A DNA stretch of 64,000 bases from JAFGBZ01 sp043817715 (GCA_043817715.1 JBDRGO010000007.1:17411-81410); one strand, 5' to 3'; positions 16,268-26,468 are shown, numbered from the stretch's first letter. Notes: generated by a model from the sequence alone, not told the origin. Numbers and translations: made by a program.

Positions 16268-19186
16268 TTAATTTAAATAAATATAGAATGCTTCTGAATC
16301 CACTTTAAAGAATTCCCCTTGTGAATTGGTTGTTTCCTGAATGAATGAAGGGTGTGAACCTGTTTTTAATTGCTGATAACTTGTTCCTTGAGTATTAATT
16401 AATGCATCATATGCATAATAACTTAAGTTTGAATTAGTGAATGAACCAATTGGCTGACCGTCCTGAGTATCAATATAGTATTTGTTGTTTTCTTGAATGA
16501 AATGCGCTACAAGATAATGTGCAGGATCAGTAAATGAATTTGTAATATCAAAATCTGAATCCTTTGGAGTATAATAAAGCGCGTCAATTACTCCGTCTTC
16601 AATTCCTGAAGCATTTGGCAGAGAAGTTCCTGAAAAATTAATTGAAGAATTTTTAATGCTTAATGACTGCACTGCAAGCATTAACCATAGCCTGTTCAGC
16701 ATTTTTGCAGGCTTCACTGCATAATATATTGGGTAATCATTTTGCCCCTGCAATCTCAAGCCATACAATGACGGGGTTGCATCAGAAATCATGTCCTCTG
16801 AAAAAATCATTTTTCCATATGAATTATCAGATGAATCTCCTTTGGTGTTGTAACTCAGTGTTCCTGTTGAATTATTTTTTCTGAATTCAATTACTCCGTC
16901 AACTGAAACCTGCAGTGAATTGCCTGGCTGAATTGAATTCAAAATAAACGGCATTCCATCAGCCAGAAAAGTATTTCCAGCCAAAACTATTTGTGTTCCG
17001 ATTCCTTCAATATTAATTTCTGCTGAATTGAAATCAACTGAATTAATTGTCCATTTTCTTTCATTAATGTAATCCTGATTATTGACTGTTAAATTATAAT
17101 CTCTCATGAATGAACTGCTTGAGCCATAATTCACTTTAAACCAGATTGTTTTTGAATCAAATTCAAATGTTGAGCCTTCTTCTGAATCATCCAGTTCCAA
17201 TGCAAAAGGAATTCTGTGAACAATATTCTGGCTGTCTTTGAATTCAATTCCTGAAGAAGTTGAATTGCTTGAATCATAATCTCCTAATTTCATTGTAACA
17301 GGAATTACCTGAATTGAAACTGTTCCAGTGTTGCTTCCCTGCACGCCGTCCAATGAATGATAAGTGAATGAATCTGTTCCGGCAAATCCGGCGAAAGGAG
17401 TGTATGTTGCAGTGCATGCAGTTAAACCAACATTTCCATGTGCAGGAGGCGATAAAATCAGGCAATTTAAAGCAGTGCCGTCAGGGTCAAATGTATTCAG
17501 GTCAAAAACAAGGTAATTGTTTTCACTTACAGATAAATTCATGTCATATGCAATCGGCACTGCATTTGCCAGAACAGTTAAATCAACCCTTACTGAATCA
17601 CTGATATATTGCCCGTCTGAAACTTTGTAAGTGAAATAATCTGTTCCTGAATAATTGTATACAGGATGATAATTTGCAGTGCAGTTATTTATTGATAAAG
17701 TCCCATGCGAAACAGAAGAATTAACCGAACAGGTTAATGCATCCCCGTCAGCATCAAATACATTCAATGCAAAAGCAATCGGAGTGGCTTTATTCACTGT
17801 AACTGACTGAGGATAACCAACAGGGGAACTGCTGCCCTGACTAACAAGTATTGTTACCTGAACAGGCCCAACAGAATACTGATTGTCAGATACAGAATAA
17901 GTAAAATAATCTGTTCCTGAAAAATTTGCATCAGGAGAATAAGTTGCCCCGCATCCAGTGGCCCAAGTATATGAATCAATGATTAGTGTTCCATGCTGAG
18001 GAGAAGAATTTACTGAACAGTTAACCAAATCATTTTCTGAATCATGCACATCCAAATCAAAAACCAATGCCATGTTTTTGTTTGCCTGCTTTGATTGAAC
18101 AGAAGCAGTCGGCGGATTGTTTGCATTCAAAGTAGTGACAGTAATTGTTATTTCTGCTGTATCGCTGTCTGCTTTTCCGTCGCTTGCATAATATTCGATT
18201 AAATCAGTTCCTGAAAAATTTGCATCAGGAACATAAGTTAAAACACAATTCTGAATTGCTGATGTTCCATGCAATGAATTTCTTTTAATAAAACAAGTTA
18301 ATGCATCATTGTCCGAATCAGATGCATTAAGCGTTAAAGTTCTTGAATTATTAATTGCTGTCGATAAATTCATTGAATTAGCAATTGGCTTATGGTTCGG
18401 AGAAACAACAGCAATTGTTATTGTAGCTAATCCGCTGTTGTTTTTTCCGTCAAATGCATAATAGTTAACGAAGTCAGCCCCAAGATAACTTATATTCGGA
18501 GTGTAGAAAATTACGCAATTCTGAATTACTGCGGTTCCATGCTCAGGCCCTGAATCAATAAAGCAGTTTAAATCATTGTTTTCAGGATCTGAAACAATTA
18601 AAGCAATTGTTCTAGTTTGAGCTTTATAAGTAACTGGATCGAAACCTGCGCCATAAATTATTCTGCTGTTTTCAGCAGTAATTGCCTGATTTTGGGCTTC
18701 AGGCGGGAAATTTATTTCTTCCTGCACTGGCGAAACCAAATTGTTTCCTATTGCATCTGTTCCAAGCAGTCCTGAAAAATTTGTTTTAATGAAATCAGTT
18801 ACTGCAAAATTGTTTCCCATAGGGTTGGAAAGAATAAAGTAAAGCGAAGCCGAGCCAAGAATAAACATAAATCCTAAAAGCAATACTGAAGCAGATAAAA
18901 TCAATACAACCTGAATCGGGATTTTCTGGGTGTTTAAAAGCTTTTTTCCTTTTTCAGTCAATTCATAGTATTTCCATTTTCTTCCTTCATCAATCTGATG
19001 GATTAACTGGCTTTCCTCCAAAAGCTCTAAATGCCTTTTCATGCTTGCAAGAGAAATATTCCTTTTGGCAGCAAGTTCAGTCAAAGTATGCCTTCGTTCA
19101 TATAATGACTTAAGTATTTCAGTTCTTGCCTCTGAAGAAAGCGCCTTGAATTCATCTGAAGAAATAGTTAATTGCTCTTGTTCCAT
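16268..19186 (-). CDS. Membrane-anchored winged-HTH protein with five extracellular Ig/cadherin-like repeats
   Basis: A 972-residue protein when started at ATG 19186. Residues ~7-82 are an ArsR/MarR-like winged helix: SSEARTEILKSLYER, then LTELAAKRNISLASMKRHLE as the HTH, then RKWKYYELTEKGKKLL as the wing. Residues ~91-118 form one hydrophobic transmembrane helix. The remaining ~850 residues would be outside the cell. About five tandem ~95-residue beta-sandwich units lie between ~150 and 640, each with a PIAxxxxLS start, a D(x)D(x)LxC strand, HGT, and FSGTDxFTYxxSDG. The last ~320 residues are a different beta-rich domain. Cysteine pairs recur in each unit. The layout suggests a one-component transmembrane sensor-regulator, which is unusual. 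Divergent from the NosD-like genes, so it may regulate them (inference). Confidence 0.75.
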   Translation of the reverse strand: MEQEQLTISSDEFKALSSEARTEILKSLYERRHTLTELAAKRNISLASMKRHLELLEESQLIHQIDEGRKWKYYELTEKGKKLLNTQKIPIQVVLILSASVLLLGFMFILGSASLYFILSNPMGNNFAVTDFIKTNFSGLLGTDAIGNNLVSPVQEEINFPPEAQNQAITAENSRIIYGAGFDPVTYKAQTRTIALIVSDPENNDLNCFIDSGPEHGTAVIQNCVIFYTPNISYLGADFVNYYAFDGKNNSGLATITIAVVSPNHKPIANSMNLSTAINNSRTLTLNASDSDNDALTCFIKRNSLHGTSAIQNCVLTYVPDANFSGTDLIEYYASDGKADSDTAEITITVTTLNANNPPTASVQSKQANKNMALVFDLDVHDSENDLVNCSVNSSPQHGTLIIDSYTWATGCGATYSPDANFSGTDYFTYSVSDNQYSVGPVQVTILVSQGSSSPVGYPQSVTVNKATPIAFALNVFDADGDALTCSVNSSVSHGTLSINNCTANYHPVYNYSGTDYFTYKVSDGQYISDSVRVDLTVLANAVPIAYDMNLSVSENNYLVFDLNTFDPDGTALNCLILSPPAHGNVGLTACTATYTPFAGFAGTDSFTYHSLDGVQGSNTGTVSIQVIPVTMKLGDYDSSNSTSSGIEFKDSQNIVHRIPFALELDDSEEGSTFEFDSKTIWFKVNYGSSSSFMRDYNLTVNNQDYINERKWTINSVDFNSAEINIEGIGTQIVLAGNTFLADGMPFILNSIQPGNSLQVSVDGVIEFRKNNSTGTLSYNTKGDSSDNSYGKMIFSEDMISDATPSLYGLRLQGQNDYPIYYAVKPAKMLNRLWLMLAVQSLSIKNSSINFSGTSLPNASGIEDGVIDALYYTPKDSDFDITNSFTDPAHYLVAHFIQENNKYYIDTQDGQPIGSFTNSNLSYYAYDALINTQGTSYQQLKTGSHPSFIQETTNSQGEFFKVDSEAFYIYLN

Positions 19187-19231
19187 CAAATCAAATACCC
19201 AGTTAGTAATAAATATAAGCATTCCCTTCAA

Positions 19232-19321
19232 TTAAAAAAGATTTTTTTAACAAAAACCAGGCTAACAAAAAACAAAGGTTTAAAAAGGAAGAGAAAAAAC
19301 AGGGTTTTTTAAGAAATTTAA
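19232..19321. repeat. Duplicated upstream block of the NosD gene pair (copy 1)
   Basis: A ~90-bp block lies here and again at 20911-21000. The first ~54 bases are identical and the rest close. With the matching promoters and signal peptides that follow, this shows that the two beta-helix genes arose by tandem duplication including control sequences. Confidence 0.8.
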
Positions 19322-19365
19322 GTAAAAAAATAATAATTATAAATGCATTTAATTGAAAGGGCAAG

Positions 19366-19435
19366 AAATATAAACAGTTTCCTGTAAAATAATCATTCAA
19401 CAGTAGTAAAAAATACTTGCTAAGGGGGAAAATTT
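19366..19435 (+). promoter_or_regulatory. Promoter and AGTAGTAA/GGGGG leader of the first NosD gene
   Basis: TATA-like AAATATAAAC at about 19367-19376, AGTAGTAA at 19402-19409 near the predicted transcription start, then GGGGG seven bases before ATG 19436. The same arrangement precedes 21092, 47792 and 51128. Confidence 0.6.
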
Positions 19436-20731
19436 ATGAAAAGTAAATTAATGTATGCATCTTTTTTAATTATTTTAATGGTATTGCTTGTTTCGGTTTT
19501 TGCAGTAAAGGAAATCACTGCAAAGGAAGCAATCAGTCCAAAATCAATTGTGGTTTGTGGAGACACAATAACAGAGGACACGAATTTAACAAACGACTTA
19601 ATTGATTGTGGTGGAAGAGGATTAATTATTGAAGGAAATAATATTACTTTGGATTGCCAGGACCATTTAATTGATGGAACTGAAATCAGCAACTCAAAAG
19701 GAATTTATTTGAACACCGTAACAGGAACCACTGTTGAAAATTGTAGAATAAGTGAATTCGATTTTGGAATTTATTTAGAGAATTCAAATTATAATACAAT
19801 AATTAATAACAATTCATATAACAACGGATATTTTGGAATTTTTTTATGGCAATCACACGGCAACGCTTTAATAGACAATAATACATCCAATAACGACTCG
19901 GACGGAATTTATTTTGATTCATCAAACAGTAACTTAATAGCAAACCATAATACAAACAACAACGAAAATTGCGGAATATATTTAGGAAATTCAAGAAACA
20001 ACTCAGTGACAAACTCTGTTGCTAATGAAAACGATTGGGCTGGGATTCTTTTAAATTATACCTCAAACAACAACGAGATAACAAACAATGTGTTTCAGAA
20101 TAACAACGAAGGAGTTCGCACAATGAATTCCATGCAAAACATTTTTTATGAAAACATCTTTTCAAACAATACAGAATATAATGCTTATGAATCAATGGGC
20201 ACAAATGACTGGAACAACACAACAACCGGAAATTATTGGGGTGATTTTAATTCAAACCCAGGATATCCAACACACTACGAAATTCCAGGAAACGGAAACG
20301 GAGTTGATTACTTTCCTGACTGGGAATTTGGCCGCAAGGCTGATTTAAATATAACTTTTTTAAAGGCTTCAGTCAGTTCAGTACCATCAACCCAACAAAT
20401 AAAAGTGACTTATTTCTTTACAATAAAAAACATTGGAATTATTGATTCAGGAGATTTTTATACAGGAATATTAATTGAAGAAGAAAATCTTTCTCCAAGC
20501 CATATTTCAAACACTACACCAAAAGAAGCTTATGCTCCAAATAATTCAAATCATGTAGCAAAAGAAGCTTATACTTCAAATCTTGCACCGACAGAATCAA
20601 TAACCATTATGCGGGAAGCAATTCTTGACAACGGAAGTTATACAATAACTGCAACCGCTGACAACAGAATGCAGGTTGATGAATTAAATGAATCAAATAA
20701 CACTGCAACAATCCATATAGAAGAAAATTAA
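19436..20731 (+). CDS. Exported NosD-type right-handed beta-helix protein with CARDB domain
   Basis: A 431-residue exported protein. The signal peptide (MKSKLMYASFLIILMVLLVS, then VFAVK) is almost identical to that of the next gene. Residues ~40-295 form a parallel beta-helix: a cap motif CGDTITEDTNLTNDLIDCGG, LTLDCQ-like rungs, then ~22-residue repeats of the NNxIxNNxxxNNxxGIxLxxS type. A closing NYWGDFNSNPGYP / YEIPG motif ends the domain. Residues ~300-431 form a CARDB-like adhesion beta-sandwich ending VDELNESNNTATIHI. It is probably a surface protein that binds or acts on carbohydrate; no catalytic residues can be assigned. Asn-rich, so likely glycosylated. Confidence 0.85.
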   Translation: MKSKLMYASFLIILMVLLVSVFAVKEITAKEAISPKSIVVCGDTITEDTNLTNDLIDCGGRGLIIEGNNITLDCQDHLIDGTEISNSKGIYLNTVTGTTVENCRISEFDFGIYLENSNYNTIINNNSYNNGYFGIFLWQSHGNALIDNNTSNNDSDGIYFDSSNSNLIANHNTNNNENCGIYLGNSRNNSVTNSVANENDWAGILLNYTSNNNEITNNVFQNNNEGVRTMNSMQNIFYENIFSNNTEYNAYESMGTNDWNNTTTGNYWGDFNSNPGYPTHYEIPGNGNGVDYFPDWEFGRKADLNITFLKASVSSVPSTQQIKVTYFFTIKNIGIIDSGDFYTGILIEEENLSPSHISNTTPKEAYAPNNSNHVAKEAYTSNLAPTESITIMREAILDNGSYTITATADNRMQVDELNESNNTATIHIEEN

Positions 20732-20750
20732 TTGATTGTAAAAAAAGAGG

Positions 20751-20820
20751 ATTGAAAGCAGGCTTGCCAAAAAATATGTTTGGAGCCATGCTTTCAATTC
20801 ATTTATTCTTCGTTTTTTAT
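20751..20820 (+). terminator. Long stem-loop and T-rich tail after the first NosD gene
   Basis: Bases 20751-20760 pair with 20789-20798 (ATTGAAAGCA / TGCTTTCAAT). The stem continues inward through GGCT/AGCC and CCAAA/TTTGG around a small bulge, and T-rich sequence follows to about 20825. It lies 20 bases after the stop codon. Confidence 0.65.
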
Positions 20821-20910
20821 TTTTTGTATGCAACATAAATGTCTTGTTCAATCATTTTATTGTTTTTGTGAAAAATAAATATATTTAATTTGATAGTGAA
20901 AATTAGTTGC

Positions 20911-21000
20911 TTAAAAAAGATTTTTTTAACAAAAACCAGGCTAACAAAAAACAAAGGTTTAAAAATAAGGAAAAAAAGCCAGATTTTTTAAGAAATTTAA
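20911..21000. repeat. Duplicated upstream block of the NosD gene pair (copy 2)
   Basis: Second copy of the block at 19232-19321. It fills most of the 360-bp gap between the two beta-helix genes, together with the terminator at 20751-20820 and the promoter at 21012-21091. Confidence 0.8.
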
Positions 21001-21011
21001 TTGAAAAGATA

Positions 21012-21091
21012 CTACTTATAAATTGTTTTACGGAAAATAATCCTTTAACAGTAGTAAAAAAATCACTTATTAATTGGGGGAAGGGACTTTT
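21012..21091 (+). promoter_or_regulatory. Promoter and AGTAGTAA/GGGGG leader of the large NosD gene
   Basis: TATA-like CTTATAAATT at about 21015-21024, AGTAGTAA at 21050-21057, GGGGG at about 21076-21080, then ATG 21092. Confidence 0.6.
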
Positions 21092-24000
21092 ATGAAAAAT
21101 AAATTAATGTATGCATCTTTTTTAATTATTTTAATGGTATTGCTTGTTTCGGTTTTTGCAGTAAAAGGAATGGAATCAATTCCTAAAATGAAAACTGAAA
21201 GCAGGGAGTCATTTGAACAAAGCACTGTAAAAGAATCAAGTGAAAGTAGTGCTTCAACAAAATCAGGAACTTCAAATATTTCTTCTTCTACCAGTACTAA
21301 AACTGAAAAACCTTTAACCCCAAAAAAACCAATTAAAGAACCTGAAGTTAAACCAAAAAATATTACTGAATATCCTTTTGTTTCAAATGTAAATATTGAA
21401 CCTTATTATGCTAACTCCGGACCAACACTTAATGCTACTTGTACTGATTATGATGGAACAATTGCAAATGCTGAATTTAACTTAAATAATTTATCATTTA
21501 ATTATTCAATGAATGCAGTTGATGGTTTATTTGATGAATCAATTGAAGAAGTAATTGCTTCAGTTCCTACTTTTAATGTAAGCCAAGGAATAAATGATGG
21601 AAATGTTTTTTGCATTGACAATGAAGGAAATGAATCACTTCCTAATACAAACTCTGTTTTTGAATTCTTTTATGATACATTTATACCATCCAGCATGAGA
21701 CAATCAATGCCTCCAAATGGATTGAATGAATGGTTTATTTCTGAAGTTGATGTCGAATTGTTATTTGTAGATGTGGCTCCAAGTTCAGGACGTAAAGGAC
21801 TTTATTACTGTCTGGACCAAACAAATTCCTGTTCTCCAAATATTGATGAAAACGGAATGGTTTCAATCACTGATGAAGGAATAAATTATTTAAGAGTTTA
21901 TTCTGAAGACAATGCAGGAAACCAATCCAATACTTATCCTGCCATATATAAAATTGATTTAACTAATCCTTATGGACAAGAAATTTATTTTACTAGTGCA
22001 AACAATTACGGAGATGTAACTGTTTCATTAAATCCAGGAACAGATGATGTTTCTGATGTGAATTACTGTCAATTAAGATGGGAAGAAGAAATTCCTTGGT
22101 TACCTGTTGGATTAGAAACCAGTGCTTCATATAATTATTCTCCTGGAACACATACAGCTTTTTATAAATGCTTTGATGAAGCAGGAAGAGAAAGCGAAAC
22201 AGTTTCAGATACAATAATTATTACTGATAATAATCAATTTGATTTATTCATTGATAATGGTTACATTCCTAATCCTCCTCTTTTTGATGATGAAAATGTT
22301 TTCATTGTAGTCACTCTCCATAATACAGGGGACATAGCTAGATTAGTGCCTAGTGAAACATATCTTGATAATGAACTTCAAGGCACACCACATTATCAAT
22401 GGTATTTTCCATCAGGAACATCAGATCTTTGGATTGGATTTGAACCCCTAGAAGCCGGAGACCATAATTTAACAATAATTACAGACAGCACTAATGATTA
22501 TAATGAATCAAATGAAGAAAACAATGTATTCGAATTTATTTTCAATGTAATGGCTCACACACAACCAGAAATTCAATGCGGAGACACAATAACAGAAGAC
22601 ACGAATTTGAATAATGATTTATTGAATTGTAATGAACATGGATTAATTATTGGAGCGAATAATATTACTTTAGACTGCCGGGGGCATGTAATTGACGGAA
22701 ACAACAGATATATTCAGCATGGAATTTACTTAAACTACAAGAACGGAAACACTGTCAAAAACTGCAATATACAACAATTTAGCTCCGGAATTTCATTAAT
22801 CCGAAGTTCAAATAATACTCTTACAAATAACAACCTAAACAATAACGAGTATGGAATCCAAATTCAGAACGCGAGCAATAATACATTAACGAATAACAAT
22901 GCAAACAATAATTATTCTGGAATTCAATTAAGTGACTCAAACAGAAATACATTAACAGACAATAATGCAAACAACAATTATTCCGGAATCAGGCTTCAAT
23001 TTACAAGCAATAACACATTAACGAATAATACCGCAAATGATAATAACAGCATTGGAATTTATTTAAGCTTTTCAGGCAATAATACTTTAACAAACAATAA
23101 TGCAAACAACAATTATTCCGGAATTCAACTAAGTGACTCTAACTATAATACCTTCACAAGCAATATTATAAAAAATAACTCTAATTACGGAGTGGAATTT
23201 TTTGAGTATTATTTCTCCATTTTACCACACAACATTTTTTCAGGCAATTTTTTCATAGACAATTATATTAATGCCCGTGAAGACGTAAATCACCTCTTCA
23301 ACGACTGGAATTCCGGTTTAACCGGAAACTACTGGAGCGACTTCAATAACGATAACCCAGGATATCCAAATTACTATGAAATCCCTGGACCAGGAAACGG
23401 AATTGATTATCATCCAACAGGACCAACACAAGAAATCCAATGCGGAGATACAATAACAGAAGACACGAATTTGAATAATGAGTTACTGAATTGTACTGGA
23501 AATGGATTAATTATTGATGCAAATAATATTACATTGGATTGTCAAGGACATTTAATTGATGGAGAAGGAAGCAATTACGGAATCACTATTAGTAACAAAC
23601 ATGGAATTACCATTCAAAACTGTAACATAAGGGCATTTGATGACGGAATAAGATTATATTCCAGCAACAACAATTTCATTCATAATAACAATATTATAAA
23701 CACAAACATAGCAATAGATGTTTACTCATCCAGTACAAACACAATTTCCAACAATACCATTCCAAACAACCTTGACGGAATATACCTTCGCTACTCCAGC
23801 AACAACAATCTTGTATCAAACAATACAATTGTAAACAACCAGCAAGGATTATATTTGCTTGAAAACTCAAAATATAATACTTTTTGGAATAACACATTGC
23901 TTAACAATATTATAAATGCATCTGAAGCCCATAGTTCAGCAAGCCCTAACGACTGGAATTCAGGAACTGTTGGAAACTACTGGAGTGATTTTAACACAAA

Positions 24001-26383
24001 CCCAGGATATCCTAATTACTATGAAATCACTGGACCAGGACAAGGAATTGATTGGCATCCAACAGGACCAACACAAGAAATCCAATGCGGAACAACAATA
24101 ATGCAGGACACAAATTTAACAAACGATTTACTGGATTGCAATGGAAACGGATTAATTATTGGCGCAAATAATATTACGCTGGATTGCCAAGGGCATTTAA
24201 TCGATGGAAATTGGAATGATTATGGAAAGTTCGGAATTTATCTTGAAGGAAAGCAAAATATTAATATAAAGAACTGCAATATACAAAAATTTTATCGTGG
24301 AATTTATTTATTCCTATCCAACAATAATGTTTTGAATGGCAATAATATCAGTAACACCACTGAGGGAATTAAACTATTTTCAAGCTTTTACAATATTATA
24401 ACCAAAAATGTTATAAGCAATAATAATTCTGACGGCGTTAGCTTAGATTATAGCTCAGATAATGAGATAATTAGCAATACCATCAGTAACAACGATAATG
24501 AAGGCATTAGATTATTTTCCAGTTCCGGAACGGAAATTGTTAGCAACAACATAAATTATAATGACAACGGAATCGGGTTATATCACGGGTCAACTAATAG
24601 ATTAATAGACAATAGTATAAGCAATAATAACAATGATGGACTTGGGTTGCATTTTGATTCTATTCATAATAATCTAAGTGGCAATGTAATAAACGGTAAT
24701 GGATATGGCGCGTCCTTAACTTTTGATTCTCGATACAACACTTTCTGGGACAACAACTTCTTGAATAACGGAACCAATGCCTATGAAGATTCAAATTCCA
24801 ATTTCAACGACTGGAATTTAGGAACAACCGGAAATTACTGGAGTGATTTCAACTCAAATCCAGGATATCCAAATTATTACGAAATTTCCGGACCAGGAAA
24901 CGGAATAGACTGGCATCCGTTAAATGAAATACCTCCTGAATGCGTTGCTCCAACAGACGGAATGAGCATAACTGAAGACACTGTTTTTTGTTCGGGAACA
25001 TATGTTTTGCCTAACGGGATTTCAATTGATGCGGACAATGTTACTTTGGATTGCGACGGGGCGGAATTGGATGGAAACACACTAGTGCCTCCTCCTAACG
25101 AACCTGGATTTGGGATAGAAATACGCGATAAAAGCAATATTGTTATAAATAATTGTAAAATTAAACACTATCCTATTGGACTATTTGCAAAATTTTCGCA
25201 GTCTATACTAAAGAATAGCGAGATAGAAAACAATTCAACAGGGGCATTACTCGGAGGTAACGAAAACGAAGTAATATCCAACTATTTTAATGAGAATAAA
25301 AAAAGTATAGTCATCAAGGACTCTCTAAGAACTAGATTGCAATACAATGAGATAATACCAACTAATTCAAATTATCTTCCTGAAGCATTAGAAGTGTGGG
25401 GAAGCAATAAGGAAGAATACCAACAAGTTATAGATGAAACAAATTTTATTAATGGAAAACCAATTTTATATTATGATGATATAAACAAATTGTGTCCAAA
25501 TAATCAAACGTTTTCAGATTTAAATAATTATAGCCATATCTCCTTTGTGGGGTGTAATAATATCACAATTGAAGACAACAATTTATATGAAAATGATGGA
25601 ATTTTCCTTTATTACTCAGACGATTTCAATATCTTAAATAATTCAATGGACAAAATACAAATTCTAGTTGAGAAATCAAATAATATTAATATATCCAATA
25701 ATGAAGGGAATAAAACAATCATTGAATTTTTTAAATCAAATAACAACAACATTACCCAAAATTATTTAAATGAAGGGCGTCTCGAGTTAATGGAGTCTAA
25801 TAGTAATTACATTTACCTAAACAGCCTAAATGGTGCTAATCAAATAGTGCCAGAAATAGGGTTTTTCATCAATGATTCGAATGACAACCAGATCGAAGAA
25901 AATAATATTTTCAATTACTACAGAGGAATGTATATTGGCGCTCCTGGAAATAATAACTTTCTTCAGCACAACAATTTTTTCAACAACAGTTTGTTCAATA
26001 TCTATTATCAGGGGGAATTTGAAGACATCAACACAGCAAACAACTACTGGGGCACCACCAGCATGCTGGGAATTGCCCAGAAAATTTATGATTACTGGGA
26101 TGATCCATTCAGTGGAATAGGTGAAGTGAATTACTGTCCTTATTTGAATGCACCTGACGGCACTCCAATTGAATGCATTCCATGTGAAAATGCAGATATT
26201 GATGAATCAAATTATGTTAATTCAATGGATTTCGCTTTATGGAGAATTAATAACGGAAGCAGTGACTGTAATGCATCAAATAATTACTGCAACAGGGCAG
26301 ACATTGACAGGGACTCTTATGTGAATACAACTGATTTCACTTATTGGAGATTTTATAATGGAAGAACCTGTACAGATGAATAA
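21092..26383 (+). CDS. Giant exported beta-helix protein with CARDB and dockerin-like C-terminus
   Basis: A 1763-residue exported protein. ATG 21092 is chosen because it restores the same signal peptide as the previous gene (KLMYASFLIILMVLLVSVFA). A Ser/Thr/Lys/Pro linker (~30-95) is followed by Ig-like domains (~100-380), a CARDB domain (~381-483), and three NosD-type beta-helix domains (~489-775, ~779-995, ~996-1280). Each opens with CG(D/T)TI and closes with GNYWSDFN and NPGYPNYYEI. A fourth, diverged beta-helix spans ~1285-1690. The last ~65 residues contain two EF-like calcium loops (ADIDESNYVNSMDF and ADIDRDSYVNTTDF), as in type I dockerins. Likely a surface scaffold or carbohydrate-active assembly component; no enzyme residues are identified. 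Confidence 0.82.
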   Translation: MKNKLMYASFLIILMVLLVSVFAVKGMESIPKMKTESRESFEQSTVKESSESSASTKSGTSNISSSTSTKTEKPLTPKKPIKEPEVKPKNITEYPFVSNVNIEPYYANSGPTLNATCTDYDGTIANAEFNLNNLSFNYSMNAVDGLFDESIEEVIASVPTFNVSQGINDGNVFCIDNEGNESLPNTNSVFEFFYDTFIPSSMRQSMPPNGLNEWFISEVDVELLFVDVAPSSGRKGLYYCLDQTNSCSPNIDENGMVSITDEGINYLRVYSEDNAGNQSNTYPAIYKIDLTNPYGQEIYFTSANNYGDVTVSLNPGTDDVSDVNYCQLRWEEEIPWLPVGLETSASYNYSPGTHTAFYKCFDEAGRESETVSDTIIITDNNQFDLFIDNGYIPNPPLFDDENVFIVVTLHNTGDIARLVPSETYLDNELQGTPHYQWYFPSGTSDLWIGFEPLEAGDHNLTIITDSTNDYNESNEENNVFEFIFNVMAHTQPEIQCGDTITEDTNLNNDLLNCNEHGLIIGANNITLDCRGHVIDGNNRYIQHGIYLNYKNGNTVKNCNIQQFSSGISLIRSSNNTLTNNNLNNNEYGIQIQNASNNTLTNNNANNNYSGIQLSDSNRNTLTDNNANNNYSGIRLQFTSNNTLTNNTANDNNSIGIYLSFSGNNTLTNNNANNNYSGIQLSDSNYNTFTSNIIKNNSNYGVEFFEYYFSILPHNIFSGNFFIDNYINAREDVNHLFNDWNSGLTGNYWSDFNNDNPGYPNYYEIPGPGNGIDYHPTGPTQEIQCGDTITEDTNLNNELLNCTGNGLIIDANNITLDCQGHLIDGEGSNYGITISNKHGITIQNCNIRAFDDGIRLYSSNNNFIHNNNIINTNIAIDVYSSSTNTISNNTIPNNLDGIYLRYSSNNNLVSNNTIVNNQQGLYLLENSKYNTFWNNTLLNNIINASEAHSSASPNDWNSGTVGNYWSDFNTNPGYPNYYEITGPGQGIDWHPTGPTQEIQCGTTIMQDTNLTNDLLDCNGNGLIIGANNITLDCQGHLIDGNWNDYGKFGIYLEGKQNINIKNCNIQKFYRGIYLFLSNNNVLNGNNISNTTEGIKLFSSFYNIITKNVISNNNSDGVSLDYSSDNEIISNTISNNDNEGIRLFSSSGTEIVSNNINYNDNGIGLYHGSTNRLIDNSISNNNNDGLGLHFDSIHNNLSGNVINGNGYGASLTFDSRYNTFWDNNFLNNGTNAYEDSNSNFNDWNLGTTGNYWSDFNSNPGYPNYYEISGPGNGIDWHPLNEIPPECVAPTDGMSITEDTVFCSGTYVLPNGISIDADNVTLDCDGAELDGNTLVPPPNEPGFGIEIRDKSNIVINNCKIKHYPIGLFAKFSQSILKNSEIENNSTGALLGGNENEVISNYFNENKKSIVIKDSLRTRLQYNEIIPTNSNYLPEALEVWGSNKEEYQQVIDETNFINGKPILYYDDINKLCPNNQTFSDLNNYSHISFVGCNNITIEDNNLYENDGIFLYYSDDFNILNNSMDKIQILVEKSNNINISNNEGNKTIIEFFKSNNNNITQNYLNEGRLELMESNSNYIYLNSLNGANQIVPEIGFFINDSNDNQIEENNIFNYYRGMYIGAPGNNNFLQHNNFFNNSLFNIYYQGEFEDINTANNYWGTTSMLGIAQKIYDYWDDPFSGIGEVNYCPYLNAPDGTPIECIPCENADIDESNYVNSMDFALWRINNGSSDCNASNNYCNRADIDRDSYVNTTDFTYWRFYNGRTCTDE

Positions 26384-26468
26384 AGCACAAAAGAACAGGC
26401 AGTAAAACACAACAAAAGGAACATGCAGTTAAAACACAACAAAAGAGAATGCAATTAATTGCAGTCCT

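Noticed and set aside
22800..24900. Regularly spaced repeats that could suggest a CRISPR array
   Set aside because: They are in-frame coding repeats of the beta-helix domain with no unique spacers of constant length.
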